Source: Devosia sp. FJ2-5-3 (lineage in GTDB: Bacteria; Pseudomonadota; Alphaproteobacteria; Rhizobiales; Devosiaceae). From it: DNA of 64,000 nt. The number at the start of each line of letters is the position of its first letter. Position 1 is the stretch's first letter. The translations under genes and the position numbers were made by a program. The stretch covers positions 3,444,501-3,508,500 of the forward strand of contig NZ_CP104007.1 of the NCBI RefSeq assembly GCF_029201545.1. The letters run 5' to 3'. Positions 36,753 to 44,750 of this stretch are shown one piece after another. Under the pieces are notes generated by a model. It was not told where the DNA came from, did not search any database, and worked only from the letters and a program-made list of their open reading frames with translations.

Positions 36753-37472
36753 ATGACCACTGGAGAGAGTTCCACCATCCGGATTGGCGCGCCGACCGGG
36801 CTCGCCCTGGCCGGCATAGCCACTGCCCTTGCCCTGGCGGCCACCTCATCTGGCTGGGCGGGCGGAACCGATGGCAAGAGCTTTCTGACCGGGCTCGGCC
36901 TGGGATTGGCCTTTGCCGCATCTCTGGGACCGCAGAACCTCTTTCTGATCAGAACGGGGCTGGTTCGGCGGCACATGGCGCCGGTGCTGGGCGCTGGACT
37001 GGCCTCGGAATTCACCCTGCTGCTGTTGAGTGCCGCAGCTTCGGGGGTTGTGGCGGGTGCCTTTGCCCCGATCCGACCGGCGTTGATCGTGCTCGGCGCA
37101 GGATTTCTGCTCTGGTGCGGCCTGCGCCAGCTCAGCCAGCACAATCAGCATGGCATCGATCACGTCTCGCTCAAGCCCGAAAGCCATGGCGTGGCCATCG
37201 CCCACATGCTGATCGTCACATGGTGCAATCCGCTGGGTTATCTCAAATGGGCACTCTTTGCGGGATTGCTGGTTGCTCAGCCGGATATCGAAGCCAAACT
37301 CTGGTGCGTGGCCGGGCTGGCGCTCGCATCGATAGGGAAAATGGCAATCTGGCCCTTGAGCGGACGTCTGCTCGGACATGTCCTCCGCCACAAGAGCACC
37401 GTGCACTGGTTCAACCGCATCTCCGGGGCGGCGCTAATCGGGTCGGCGGTGCTCACCTGCACGCAGTTCTAA
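36753..37472 (+). CDS. LysE/ArgO family amino-acid exporter
   Basis: A 239-residue membrane protein with six or seven hydrophobic segments. The family motif is FAASLGPQNLFLIRTGL (compare ArgO LPLGPQN) near residue 55. The second half has VTWCNPLGYLKW. It carries about 35 extra N-terminal residues with one added hydrophobic stretch (LALAGIATALALAATSSGWA), which could be a cleavable signal or an added helix, or could mean that the true start is an internal codon. LysE members export basic amino acids; substrate here is inferred only. Confidence 0.85.
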   Translation: MTTGESSTIRIGAPTGLALAGIATALALAATSSGWAGGTDGKSFLTGLGLGLAFAASLGPQNLFLIRTGLVRRHMAPVLGAGLASEFTLLLLSAAASGVVAGAFAPIRPALIVLGAGFLLWCGLRQLSQHNQHGIDHVSLKPESHGVAIAHMLIVTWCNPLGYLKWALFAGLLVAQPDIEAKLWCVAGLALASIGKMAIWPLSGRLLGHVLRHKSTVHWFNRISGAALIGSAVLTCTQF

Positions 37473-37485
37473 TAGCTGCAGGCAG

Positions 37486-37519
37486 AAAAAGGCCCGCGCT
37501 TCACGAGGAGGCGCGGGCC
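37486..37519 (-). terminator. Terminator of the Tim44-like gene
   Basis: On the minus strand GGCCCGCGC (37511-37519 complement) pairs with GCGCGGGCC, then TTTTT. A 9-bp all-GC stem followed by five U residues, 22 bp after the stop at 37542, is a strong intrinsic terminator. The plus strand has no U-run after the stem, so it serves mainly the minus-strand gene. Confidence 0.88.
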
Positions 37520-37541
37520 GAAAAAGCAGATTGTGGGCCGA

Positions 37542-38513
37542 TCAGGCTTCCTGGATGGCCGAGAGCAGCCAGTCGCCGCCAATGTCACGCTTGAAGGTCC
37601 AGATTTCGGTGGACTCGGTGGCGTTGTCGGCATCGCCTTCGACGATGGCGCCAGACTGGCGATCCTGCGTGTAGTCAATGGACGAATAGCGCATGGCGAC
37701 GGTCGCGTATTCGACCTTGCCCTCGCGCCAGCTTTCCGAGAGATCGCCCTGCAGCAGGGTGACGTCGGAAACCTGGTTCTTGACGCCATTGGTGGCGTTG
37801 GTGGCCAGTTCCTCGGAGAGGTAGCCCATGACTTCGGGCGTTGTGAGCGCGCGCAGGGCCGCATAATTTTCGCTCGAGAAGGCCGCCTGCACGCGGGTCA
37901 GCATCTGCTCGAAGATCTGGAGGTCTTCCATGCCGATGTTGAGGGCGTTCTTGCCGGGCACGGGCTGGGCGGCGCGCGGCGCGGCCGATCCGCCACCAAA
38001 CATCTGGCCAAAATCCTTGGGCTGTGCATTTGGCTGGGGCTGGGCCTGGTAGGCCGCGACATCGGGGCCGCCTGCCGTTGCGGGGCGCGGTCCGCGGAAA
38101 AAGCGCATGGCCAGCCAGATGACGCCGCCAATGAGGGCGATCTGGGCGATCATGGCCAGAATGCCACTCATGCCGCCAAAGCCGCCGCCCATCAGCAGGC
38201 CGAAGAGGCCGCCAATGGCGAGGCCGCGGAGGAGCGAGCCGCCAAAGCCATTCATGAAGCCGCCGCGCGGCTGGGCCGATTGGGCGGTGGGCGCGGCCGA
38301 AGGCTGCTGCTGGCCGGGGGTCATGGTGCGCTGCACCGGCGCGACCTGGGTGGGCGCGGTCTTGGTCGGTGCGGGAGAATTAAAGGTGTTCATGCCACGG
38401 CTGCCGAAGCTGCCGCCCCGGCGGGCCTCGGCGTCGGACACCGAAACCATGGAAAAGGCCATGATCAGGCAGGCAAAGAGGCTGGCAAAGCGGAAGGACT
38501 TGGAAGCGAACAT
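37542..38513 (-). CDS. Tim44-like domain protein with signal sequence
   Basis: A 323-residue envelope protein. It has an N-terminal hydrophobic signal (FRFASLFACLIMAFSMVSVSDAEA), a Gly/Pro/Gln-rich linker, a Gly-rich double hydrophobic segment (GGLFGLLMGGGFGG... IALIGGVIWLAMRFF) near 120-160, then a C-terminal Tim44/MRPL45-like domain (MEDLQIFEQMLTRVQAAFSSEN... WTFKRDIGGDWLLSAIQEA). Such proteins are widespread in alphaproteobacteria; role unknown, proposed to be inner-membrane associated. I start at ATG 38513; the longer frame has only non-ATG starts. Confidence 0.87.
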   Translation of the reverse strand: MFASKSFRFASLFACLIMAFSMVSVSDAEARRGGSFGSRGMNTFNSPAPTKTAPTQVAPVQRTMTPGQQQPSAAPTAQSAQPRGGFMNGFGGSLLRGLAIGGLFGLLMGGGFGGMSGILAMIAQIALIGGVIWLAMRFFRGPRPATAGGPDVAAYQAQPQPNAQPKDFGQMFGGGSAAPRAAQPVPGKNALNIGMEDLQIFEQMLTRVQAAFSSENYAALRALTTPEVMGYLSEELATNATNGVKNQVSDVTLLQGDLSESWREGKVEYATVAMRYSSIDYTQDRQSGAIVEGDADNATESTEIWTFKRDIGGDWLLSAIQEA

Positions 38514-38711
38514 GGCGAACCCGGCAGAACAGTGTTGCGCTCGATATAGGGAGTAGGATGGCAAATGTGTAGCGACAGGCCCGGAAAAATCCGTCCCACG
38601 GAATTTTGAGGCCCTGCGGCACCGCTGGCGGGCATGGCCGGCGCGCGAACAGTTGACGGGCGGGAACCGGACAGAGACATTGTCCCCATTCCCACCTGCT
38701 TCGGTTCATCC

Positions 38712-39881
38712 ATGCCCATTATCAATCGTATTGCCGAGTTCCACGACGAAATCACCGCCTGGAGGCAGGATCTGCATGCCAATCCGGAGCTGTTGTTCGA
38801 CGTGCATCGGACGGCGGGCATCGTGGCGGAAAAGCTGCGCGCCTTCGGCTGCGACGAGGTGGTGACGGGCATCGGTCGGACCGGCGTGGTGGCGATCATC
38901 AACGGGCGCGGCGGGACGGGCGGCAAGACAATAGGCCTGCGCGCGGACATGGACGCGCTGCCGGTGACCGAGAAGACGGGGGCTCCCCATGCCTCGACCA
39001 TTCCGGGAAAAATGCATGCCTGCGGACATGACGGGCACACCGCCATGTTGCTGGGCGCGGCGAAATATCTCAGCGAGACGCGCAATTTCGATGGGCGCGT
39101 GGCGCTGATCTTCCAGCCGGCGGAAGAAGGCGGCGGCGGCGGCAAGGTGATGATCGACGACGGGATGATCGACCAGTTCGCCATCGACGAGGTCTATGGA
39201 ATGCACAATTGGCCGGGCATGCCGGTCGGTCAATTCGGCATCCGCGTCGGCGGGATCATGGCGGCCACGGACCGGTTCTATATCGATGTGGTGGGCAAGG
39301 GTGGCCATGCGGCGCGCCCCCAGCAGACGGTGGACCCGCTGATCGTTTCGGCGCAGATGGTGGTGGCGCTGCAGACAATCGTGTCGCGAAACCTCGACCC
39401 GATGGCCAATGCCGTCCTCAGCGTGACCATGCTGGAAGCCGGCGAGGCGGACAATGTGATTTCGCGCACGGCGAAAATCACCGGCACGGTGCGCACGCTC
39501 GATCCGGACGTGCAGGATTTCATCGAGGCCAAGCTGGGCGAAATGGTGCCCCAATTTGCCCGCAGCTTCGGCGCCGAGGCCAGCATCCGCTATGCGCGCG
39601 GCTATCCGGTGACCGTCAACAGCCCCGACGAGACGGCCTTTGCGGCCGCGGTGGCGCGGGACGTGGTGGGCGACGATCGCGTGGACGACGATATCGCGCC
39701 ATCGCTGGGTGGCGAGGATTTCTCCTTCATGCTGCAGGAGCGGCCGGGGGCCTATATTTTCCTCGGCAATGGGGCATCGAGCGAATTGCACACCGACACC
39801 TATGATTTCAACGACGAGGCCATCCCGGTCGGCGTGAGCTATTGGGTGCGGCTGGTGGAAAAAGCACTGCCGGTGGGGTGA
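38712..39881 (+). CDS. M20 family amidohydrolase (hippurate hydrolase-like)
   Basis: A 389-residue zinc/manganese-dependent hydrolase of the HipO/AbgB/ILL type, cleaving N-acylated amino acids. Metal ligands are in MHACGHDGHTAMLLGA (about residue 100), QPAEEGGGGGKVM, and the final His segment with GGEDFSFML. The lid domain begins at FYIDVVGKGGHAARP. ATG 38712 gives the family N-terminus MPIINRIAEFHDEITAWRQDLH... with HANPELLFD. No signal peptide. A type A repeat block follows its stop. Confidence 0.93.
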   Translation: MPIINRIAEFHDEITAWRQDLHANPELLFDVHRTAGIVAEKLRAFGCDEVVTGIGRTGVVAIINGRGGTGGKTIGLRADMDALPVTEKTGAPHASTIPGKMHACGHDGHTAMLLGAAKYLSETRNFDGRVALIFQPAEEGGGGGKVMIDDGMIDQFAIDEVYGMHNWPGMPVGQFGIRVGGIMAATDRFYIDVVGKGGHAARPQQTVDPLIVSAQMVVALQTIVSRNLDPMANAVLSVTMLEAGEADNVISRTAKITGTVRTLDPDVQDFIEAKLGEMVPQFARSFGAEASIRYARGYPVTVNSPDETAFAAAVARDVVGDDRVDDDIAPSLGGEDFSFMLQERPGAYIFLGNGASSELHTDTYDFNDEAIPVGVSYWVRLVEKALPVG

Positions 39882-39908
39882 GATTTTGGCGGGGGGGGGT
39901 CGGAAATT

Positions 39909-40103
39909 CCCCCTCCCGAGCGCCGCTAGGGTCCCTTGGACCCAAGCTTTGCTTGCCCTCCCCCCAAGGGGGAGGGTGACATCGGTGGATGGGTAGGGGA
40001 GCGGGTATCCACCGGCCACGGAGAGTGTGTGTTGCGGCGCATTGAATTTGCCACGAGCACAATGCCACCCTCCCCCTTCGAGGGGAGGGCCAGGGAGGGG
40101 GGG
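39909..40103. repeat. Composite hairpin repeat block left of the DUF559 gene
   Basis: Holds three structures: a stem of GCTAGGGTCC with GGACCCAAGC (39925-39934 and 39938-39947), a type A hairpin CCCTCCCCC/GGGGGAGGG (39956-39964 and 39968-39976), and an inverted type A hairpin CCCTCCCC/GGGGAGGG (40068-40075 and 40082-40089). Between the last two lies a further inverted pair (GGTGGAT...ATCCACC, 39984-40013). The final purine run GGGAGGGGGGG at 40093-40103 serves as the ribosome binding site of the next gene. Confidence 0.8.
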
Positions 40104-40105
40104 CG

Positions 40106-40441
40106 ATGTCTCAATTTGCGCGCAAGCTGAGGAAGAACCCGACGCCGGCTGAGATCCGGTTCTGGCGATTGATCGCGCCGCTTCGGACTCTCCACCATTT
40201 TCGCAAGCAGGTCGCGATGGGGCCCTATGTCGTGGACTTTGCCAGTCATTCGGCGCGACTGGTGGTCGAGATCGATGGCGACAGCCATTTTGTCGGCGAC
40301 GGGCCGGAGCGAGATGCTCTGCGGGATGCGGCGTTGCGAGCACACGGCTATCGCGTGCTGCGGTTTACCAATGACGAAGTGATGCGCAATCCGGAGGGGG
40401 TTTATCTGGCGCTGGCTGAGACGCTGGGGGAGGAGGTTTGA
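40106..40441 (+). CDS. DUF559 domain protein, Vsr-like endonuclease fold
   Basis: A 111-residue protein of the DUF559 family, which has the PD-(D/E)xK fold of Vsr and restriction endonucleases. Catalytic-type residues are visible: Asp in PYVVDFAS, then Glu-x-Asp in LVVEIDGDSH, and the family markers FARKLRKNPTPAE, RFWRLIA, HHFRKQVAMG, and GYRVLRFTNDEVMRNPEGV. Function in the family is unknown. The ATG at 40106 is preceded by a purine run that belongs to the hairpin repeat, and a matching paired repeat starts 38 bp after its stop. The close link of this gene to the repeats is discussed as a finding. Confidence 0.92.
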   Translation: MSQFARKLRKNPTPAEIRFWRLIAPLRTLHHFRKQVAMGPYVVDFASHSARLVVEIDGDSHFVGDGPERDALRDAALRAHGYRVLRFTNDEVMRNPEGVYLALAETLGEEV

Positions 40442-40479
40442 GACCCGGGACTGCAGTCAGTGACGCTTGAAGGATCACC

Positions 40480-40620
40480 CCCTCCCTGCCCTCCCCTCAA
40501 GGGGGAGGGTGACATCGAGTTCGTAGCACAGGTGGCGAAAATTCGGGGCGTCGGTGCGCGGCGTTTTCTAGTCCACCCACCGCGGTCACCCTCCCCCTTG
40601 AGGGGAGGGCGGGGAGGGGG
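40480..40620. repeat. Composite hairpin repeat block right of the DUF559 gene
   Basis: Two type A hairpins in inverted orientation: CCCTCCCC/GGGGAGGG at 40489-40496 and 40502-40509 followed by GTGACATCG, and GGTCACCCTCCCC with GGGGAGGG at 40589-40596 and 40602-40609 followed by CGGGGAGGGGG. They are separated by about 80 bp of unique sequence. The same order, orientation and flanking words (GTGACATCGG; GGGAGGGGG) occur in the block left of the DUF559 gene. The rest of the 294-bp gap to the next gene shows nothing else. Confidence 0.8.
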
Positions 40621-40735
40621 CTCTTGAGCATGATGCTGCTGCCCACGCGCAGACCTCGAAAACCAACTTAGAGCTTTGAATGTGCGGCGAACATGGGCAG
40701 GGTGTGGTGGCCTGCCTATTCGATATTTGCCCGCC

Positions 40736-41803
40736 ATGTCCCGCCCTGCCCTGCCTGAGCCATTGTCTTTCGTGCTGACCCTTGCGCTGGCGACGGCCGG
40801 AGGGGGCGTTGCAACGCTGTTGGGACTGCCGGCGGGGTGGCTGATGGGGTCGGCGCTGGCGGTGACCGTTGCGGCGATGCTGGGGCTGCCCATCAGCATG
40901 CCCAATTGGCTGCGGGACGTGATCTATGTGCTGATCGGCATGTCGATGGGTGCGAGCGTGGCGCCGGACAGCCTTTCGCTGCTGGCGAGCTGGCCGATCA
41001 GCCTGGCGGCGCTGGCGATCGAGCTCGTGATCATCATTGCCGCCACAGGCTGGATGCTGACGCGGCTGTTCGGGCTCGATGCGGGGACGGCCTATCTCAG
41101 CTCATTTCCCGGACATTTGTCGCTGGTGCTGGGCATCGCCGCCAGCGGGGTGGGCAATCCCCGCCAGATCGTCATCATCCAGGTGATCCGCATTTTCATG
41201 CTGACCATTGCCGTGCCGGTGATGGCGGTGTTCTTGCCGCTGGGCGATGGAATAGCGCTGGGGTCGATGGGCGTGATGAGCCCGGTGCAGCTTCTATTGC
41301 TCGCGGCTGGGTGCGTGGCCGTGGGGCTGGTCTTTATCAAGCTGAAAATTCCGGCGGGGATGGTGCTTGGCGCGATGGCGGCGGCGACTGTGGCCAAGCT
41401 GGGTGGGCTTTACACCGAAGCCATGCCCGGACCACTGATGGTCATCACCTTCATGCTGACCGGCGTGCTGATCGGGTCGCGGTTTGTGGGCATTACGCGG
41501 GCGGAATTTCTGGCGGCGGCCAAGGGCGGGGTTATCGCCACGGCGATGACGGTGGGGATCTGTACCGCGATCACACTTGTCGTCGCGCAATTTGTCGACA
41601 TGCCATTCGGCCAGATCTGGCTGGGGCTGGCGCCGGGCGCCATCGAGGGCATGGGCGCTCTCGGGATCGCGCTTGGCTATGATACCGCCTTCATTGCAGC
41701 GCACCATGTCATTCGCCTCTTGATGCTGAGCTTTGCAATTCCCACAGTGGTTATGCTGGTGCGCTGGCAGGAAAAGGCCGCGCAAGATCGCCAGGTCGGC
41801 TGA
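40736..41803 (+). CDS. AbrB family permease-like membrane protein
   Basis: A 355-residue membrane protein with about ten hydrophobic segments and an internal duplication typical of the AbrB/'ammonia monooxygenase'-annotated family (PF05145). Duplicated motifs are LLGLPAGWLMGSALAVT and the later LKIPAGMVLGAMAAAT; the second half has GLAPGAIEGMGALGIALGYD. E. coli AbrB affects aidB expression, but the transport role is unproved. ATG 40736 (MSRPALPEP) is preferred to a TTG at 40676. It lies downstream of the DUF559 repeat block. Confidence 0.88.
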   Translation: MSRPALPEPLSFVLTLALATAGGGVATLLGLPAGWLMGSALAVTVAAMLGLPISMPNWLRDVIYVLIGMSMGASVAPDSLSLLASWPISLAALAIELVIIIAATGWMLTRLFGLDAGTAYLSSFPGHLSLVLGIAASGVGNPRQIVIIQVIRIFMLTIAVPVMAVFLPLGDGIALGSMGVMSPVQLLLLAAGCVAVGLVFIKLKIPAGMVLGAMAAATVAKLGGLYTEAMPGPLMVITFMLTGVLIGSRFVGITRAEFLAAAKGGVIATAMTVGICTAITLVVAQFVDMPFGQIWLGLAPGAIEGMGALGIALGYDTAFIAAHHVIRLLMLSFAIPTVVMLVRWQEKAAQDRQVG

Positions 41804-41831
41804 ACGGGCCGGACCGAAAATGGAGCGGAAA

Positions 41832-42119
41832 ATGAAACGTCTTGTCATTGCCAGTTTGATGCTGATGGGCCTCACCCTGCCGGCGGCGGCCGTGCCCTAT
41901 TGCACGGGGTCGGGGGTGAGTTTTTCGTTCGGATTCGCCGTCGGAGAATTCAGCGAAAGCGAAGTGAACGAATTCAATCTCATGCGGCTGCGGCAGATGG
42001 GGGTGGACGCCACCGCTGCCGAGAAATGGAACGGCTGCATCCGCGCCTTTGTGCGCAAGCCGGGCGGCGGGGAAGAAATGCAGTTCTTCGACCCGGATAG
42101 TTTTGCGCGGGTGTATTGA
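41832..42119 (+). CDS. Small secreted hypothetical protein
   Basis: A 95-residue protein with a Sec signal peptide (MKRLVIASLMLMGLTLPAAA, cleavage after about residue 20) and a mature part of about 75 residues holding two Cys (PYCTGSG and WNGCIRAF), which may form a disulfide in the periplasm. I do not recognise the family. ATG 41832 has GGAG six bases upstream; an ATG at 41820 is in frame. It lies 28 bp after the AbrB gene on the same strand. Confidence 0.75.
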   Translation: MKRLVIASLMLMGLTLPAAAVPYCTGSGVSFSFGFAVGEFSESEVNEFNLMRLRQMGVDATAAEKWNGCIRAFVRKPGGGEEMQFFDPDSFARVY

Positions 42120-42125
42120 GAAGAA

Positions 42126-42309
42126 CCTCCCCCTGACAGGGGGAGGGGCGCAGGAGCGTATGGGTTTTTGGGCTCGCTGAGTGGCCCTCGGGTCGGGTCC
42201 GAGGGAAGCCTGGCGCTGTGTTGGGAGATCGAGGCAAACGCGAGCCCCCCACCCCAGCGCCGCTACGGCCTATCGGCCGAGCTCTGCTACCCTCCCCGCG
42301 AGGGGAGGG
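42126..42309. repeat. A-B-C-A repeat block in a convergent gap
   Basis: The 296-bp gap 42120-42415 holds: type A hairpin CCTCCCCC/GGGGGAGG (42126-42133, 42139-42146); type B hairpin GAGTGGCCCTCGGGTC...CCGAGGG (42178-42207); a stem GCTACGGCC/GGCCGAGC (42262-42270, 42275-42282); and type A hairpin CCCTCCCC/GGGGAGGG (42290-42297, 42302-42309). Both A hairpins are followed by GCGCAGGAGC. The remaining 75 bp end in a terminator. No coding sequence is seen. Confidence 0.78.
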
Positions 42310-42385
42310 AGCGCAGGAGCCGGTGGGTTTGTGTTTGAGGCCATGACCCCGCCATTCGAGCGTAGCTCTCATGGCCTTCGGCACT

Positions 42386-42410
42386 AAAATCGCCCCACCG
42401 GGGCGATTTT
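42386..42410 (-). terminator. Bidirectional terminator after the GH13 glucosidase
   Basis: AAAATCGCCCC at 42386-42396 pairs perfectly with GGGGCGATTTT at 42400-42410, loop ACC. The stem ends in T-runs on both strands. It lies six bases past the stop of the minus-strand glucosidase gene and downstream of the plus-strand gene, so it can stop transcription both ways. Confidence 0.9.
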
Positions 42411-42415
42411 GCCTT

Positions 42416-44044
42416 TCAGGCCGTGACCGAAGCCTCCCCCGCCGGGACTTCGACGATCGCAAAACCGTTGGGGCCGAGGGAGAGGTCCTCGTCGATGAAG
42501 GTGGCGTTGTGGCTGACGGGCTCGAGCGGCGTGCCGATGACACCGGACAGGGTGACGCGGCGCGGCTCGGGCGAGAGATTGAAGACGCAGATCAAATCCT
42601 TGTTGCCGGCGCTGCGGCGATAGGCGAGGACCGGCTCGTCGATGTCGAAAAACTCCATGCCGCCGGTGAGAAGCGCCGGCTGGGATTTCCGCCAGGCGAG
42701 GATTTCGCGGTAGTAATTGAGGGTCGAGCCGGGGTCTTCGTTCTGGCCCTCGACATTGAGCGCGGACTGGGCGTGCTTGATCGGCAGCCACGGCTTGCCG
42801 GTGGAAAAACCATTAGGCGGAGGACCTGCTTCCCACGGCATGGGGGTGCGACAGCCATCGCGGCCCTTGTCGCCAGGCCAGAAGCGGATGCCGCGCGGAT
42901 CGGTGAGTTCCTCGAAGGCGATATCGGTTTCGGGCAGGCCCAGTTCCTCGCCCTGGTAGATGCAGACCGAACCACGCATGGTGAACACAAGCGCTGCCGC
43001 CTGGCGAGAGAGATCGGCGGGCGAGACGCTGTGCGGCGCCCAGCGCGTCATGTGGCGGATGACGTCGTGGTTGGAAAAGCTCCAGCAGGGCCAGCCTTCG
43101 CCGCTCGAGAAGAAGGTTTCGAGCTTGCCGCGGAAATGGGCGGCGGTGAATTTGGGGCTGAGGAAATCGAAGGAATAGCACATGTGCAGCATGTCGTTGC
43201 CGGCCGTATAGGCCGACATGAGCTCGACCCCGCGCTCATCGTCCCCGACTTCGCCGACGCTGGTGGCGTTCGGATATTCGTCGAGCAGCTTCCGCACACG
43301 CTTCAGCCAGTCGATATTTTCGGGCTGGCTCTTGGAGAACTGGTGGCTCTGCATGTCGTAGGGATTGACCTTGAGCGTGTCATCCTTGTCGCGCGGCAGC
43401 GGCGGATTGGAGCGCAACTGGTCGTCGTGGAAATAGTAATTGACCGTGTCGAGGCGGAAGCCATCGAGCCCGCGCTCGAGCCAGAAGCGCATGGTGTCGA
43501 GCACCGCGTCCTGGACTTCGGGATTGTGGAAGTTGAGGTCGGGCTGCGAGGTCAGGAAATTGTGCAGGTAATATTGCTTGCGCCCGGTGTGCCACTCCCA
43601 GGCAGAACCGCCGAAGACCGAGAGCCAATTGTTGGGCGGGGAGCCATCGGGATGCGGATCGGCCCAGACATACCAATCGGCCTTGGGATTGGTGCGGTTG
43701 AAACTCGATTCCTGGAACCAGGGATGGCGGTCGGACGAATGGCTGACCACCTGATCCATGATGACCTTGAGGCCCAGCGCATGGGCGGCCTTGATCAGCG
43801 TGTCGAAATCCTGCAGCGAACCGAAGAGCTGGTCGACATCCTTATAGTCGGAAACGTCGTAGCCCATGTCGGCCTGGGGCGACTTGGTGATCGGGGAGAG
43901 CCAGATGCAATCCACGCCCAGGCTGGCAATGTGATCGAGCCGCTCGATGATGCCCGGCAAATCGCCGATGCCGTCGCCATTGCTGTCCTGAAACGAGCGG
44001 GGATAGACCTGATAGATCACTCCGCCGCGCCACCATTCCTTCAT
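42416..44044 (-). CDS. GH13 alpha-glucosidase / oligo-1,6-glucosidase type
   Basis: A 542-residue cytoplasmic glycoside hydrolase (no signal peptide), related to alphaproteobacterial AglA-like enzymes acting on sucrose, maltose or isomaltose. Regions: VIYQVYPRSFQDSNGDGIGDL at the start; region I DQVVSHSSDRH; nucleophile Asp in GFRLDTVNYYF (about residue 205); acid/base Glu in TSVGEVGDDE (about 270); region IV FSNHDVIRH. Region II residues DTVN fit alpha-glucosidases. The gene stands alone without aglEFGK transporter genes and ends in a strong terminator. GC-rich repeats fill the gap downstream. Confidence 0.94.
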   Translation of the reverse strand: MKEWWRGGVIYQVYPRSFQDSNGDGIGDLPGIIERLDHIASLGVDCIWLSPITKSPQADMGYDVSDYKDVDQLFGSLQDFDTLIKAAHALGLKVIMDQVVSHSSDRHPWFQESSFNRTNPKADWYVWADPHPDGSPPNNWLSVFGGSAWEWHTGRKQYYLHNFLTSQPDLNFHNPEVQDAVLDTMRFWLERGLDGFRLDTVNYYFHDDQLRSNPPLPRDKDDTLKVNPYDMQSHQFSKSQPENIDWLKRVRKLLDEYPNATSVGEVGDDERGVELMSAYTAGNDMLHMCYSFDFLSPKFTAAHFRGKLETFFSSGEGWPCWSFSNHDVIRHMTRWAPHSVSPADLSRQAAALVFTMRGSVCIYQGEELGLPETDIAFEELTDPRGIRFWPGDKGRDGCRTPMPWEAGPPPNGFSTGKPWLPIKHAQSALNVEGQNEDPGSTLNYYREILAWRKSQPALLTGGMEFFDIDEPVLAYRRSAGNKDLICVFNLSPEPRRVTLSGVIGTPLEPVSHNATFIDEDLSLGPNGFAIVEVPAGEASVTA

Positions 44045-44145
44045 GGACCTGTTCCTTTGCTGAATCCGCGCGCTAGGCTAGCTGTTTGTGGCGCGGCTGA
44101 AAATTGGGCGCAGCGCAGGGCGCCCCTGCATGAGGAGCCGAAACG

Positions 44146-44607
44146 ATGGCGATAGTCACGGCTTTGCTGATTGACCATGGCGAGACTGTGACGCCGCTGG
44201 TGGATCTGCTCGAGGCAAGTTGGCCCGAATGGTATAATCCGCGTGGCGCTTCGGCACGGGCCGACCTGGCCGAACGCATGCAGCGGGAGCATTTGCCGCT
44301 GGGGATCGTGGCCTTTGTCGACGGAGTTCTGGCGGGCACCTGCGCGCTGGCGGCGCGGTCTGGCGGGGTGGTGAGCGAGCGCGGGCCGTGGCTGGGGGGA
44401 TTGGTCGTGGACCCCGCGCTGCGCGGACAAGGCGTGGGCGGTACGCTGCTGGCAAGGTCGCTGGTGGAGGCGCGGCGGCTGGGGCACGAGCGGGTCTATG
44501 CACTGACCGCCAGCGCAGAGGCGCTGTTCGTGCGGGAGGGATGGCGGCTGGTGGAGACTACGCAGGTGGGTGGGGAAGCGCACGCGGTTTTCGTGCGGAC
44601 GAGCTGA
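44146..44607 (+). CDS. GNAT family N-acetyltransferase
   Basis: A 153-residue acyl-CoA-dependent acetyltransferase. The acetyl-CoA-binding motif A is LGGLVVDPALRGQGVGGTLLARSL (R/Q-x-x-G-x-G/A as RGQGVGG) near residues 83-106. The substrate is unknown. The start ATG 44146 is 100 bp downstream of, and divergent from, the GH13 gene. Downstream is a hairpin repeat, then the cupin gene. Confidence 0.9.
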   Translation: MAIVTALLIDHGETVTPLVDLLEASWPEWYNPRGASARADLAERMQREHLPLGIVAFVDGVLAGTCALAARSGGVVSERGPWLGGLVVDPALRGQGVGGTLLARSLVEARRLGHERVYALTASAEALFVREGWRLVETTQVGGEAHAVFVRTS

Positions 44608-44628
44608 GGGGCCAGATCGTGGGCAGAG

Positions 44629-44682
44629 CCCCTCACCCCAGCCCTCTCCCCAGAGGGGCGAGGGGGCGATGGAGCGGAGGGC
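44629..44682. repeat. Long type A' repeat, near-copy of 61262-61316
   Basis: CCCCTCACCCCAGCCCTCTCCCC-AGA-GGGGCGAGGGGGCGATGGAGC: an imperfect stem of CCCTCTCCCC with GGGGCGAGGG. The element at 61262-61316 has the same words in the same order (CCCCTCACCCC, CCCTCTCCCC, GGGGCGAGGGGGCGATGGAGC). It lies between the GNAT and cupin genes; no T-run. Confidence 0.75.
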
Positions 44683-44750
44683 CGAGCGCCGGTGTCGAAA
44701 ATCCGCTCTGTTTCTCGTCATAGTGGAGGATGCAGTGAGGAGAGACTGCG

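Noticed and set aside
42371..44155. A 594-codon open frame antisense to the GH13 glucosidase
   Set aside because: The glucosidase has all catalytic regions on the other strand; this frame has no motif and starts inside the terminator.
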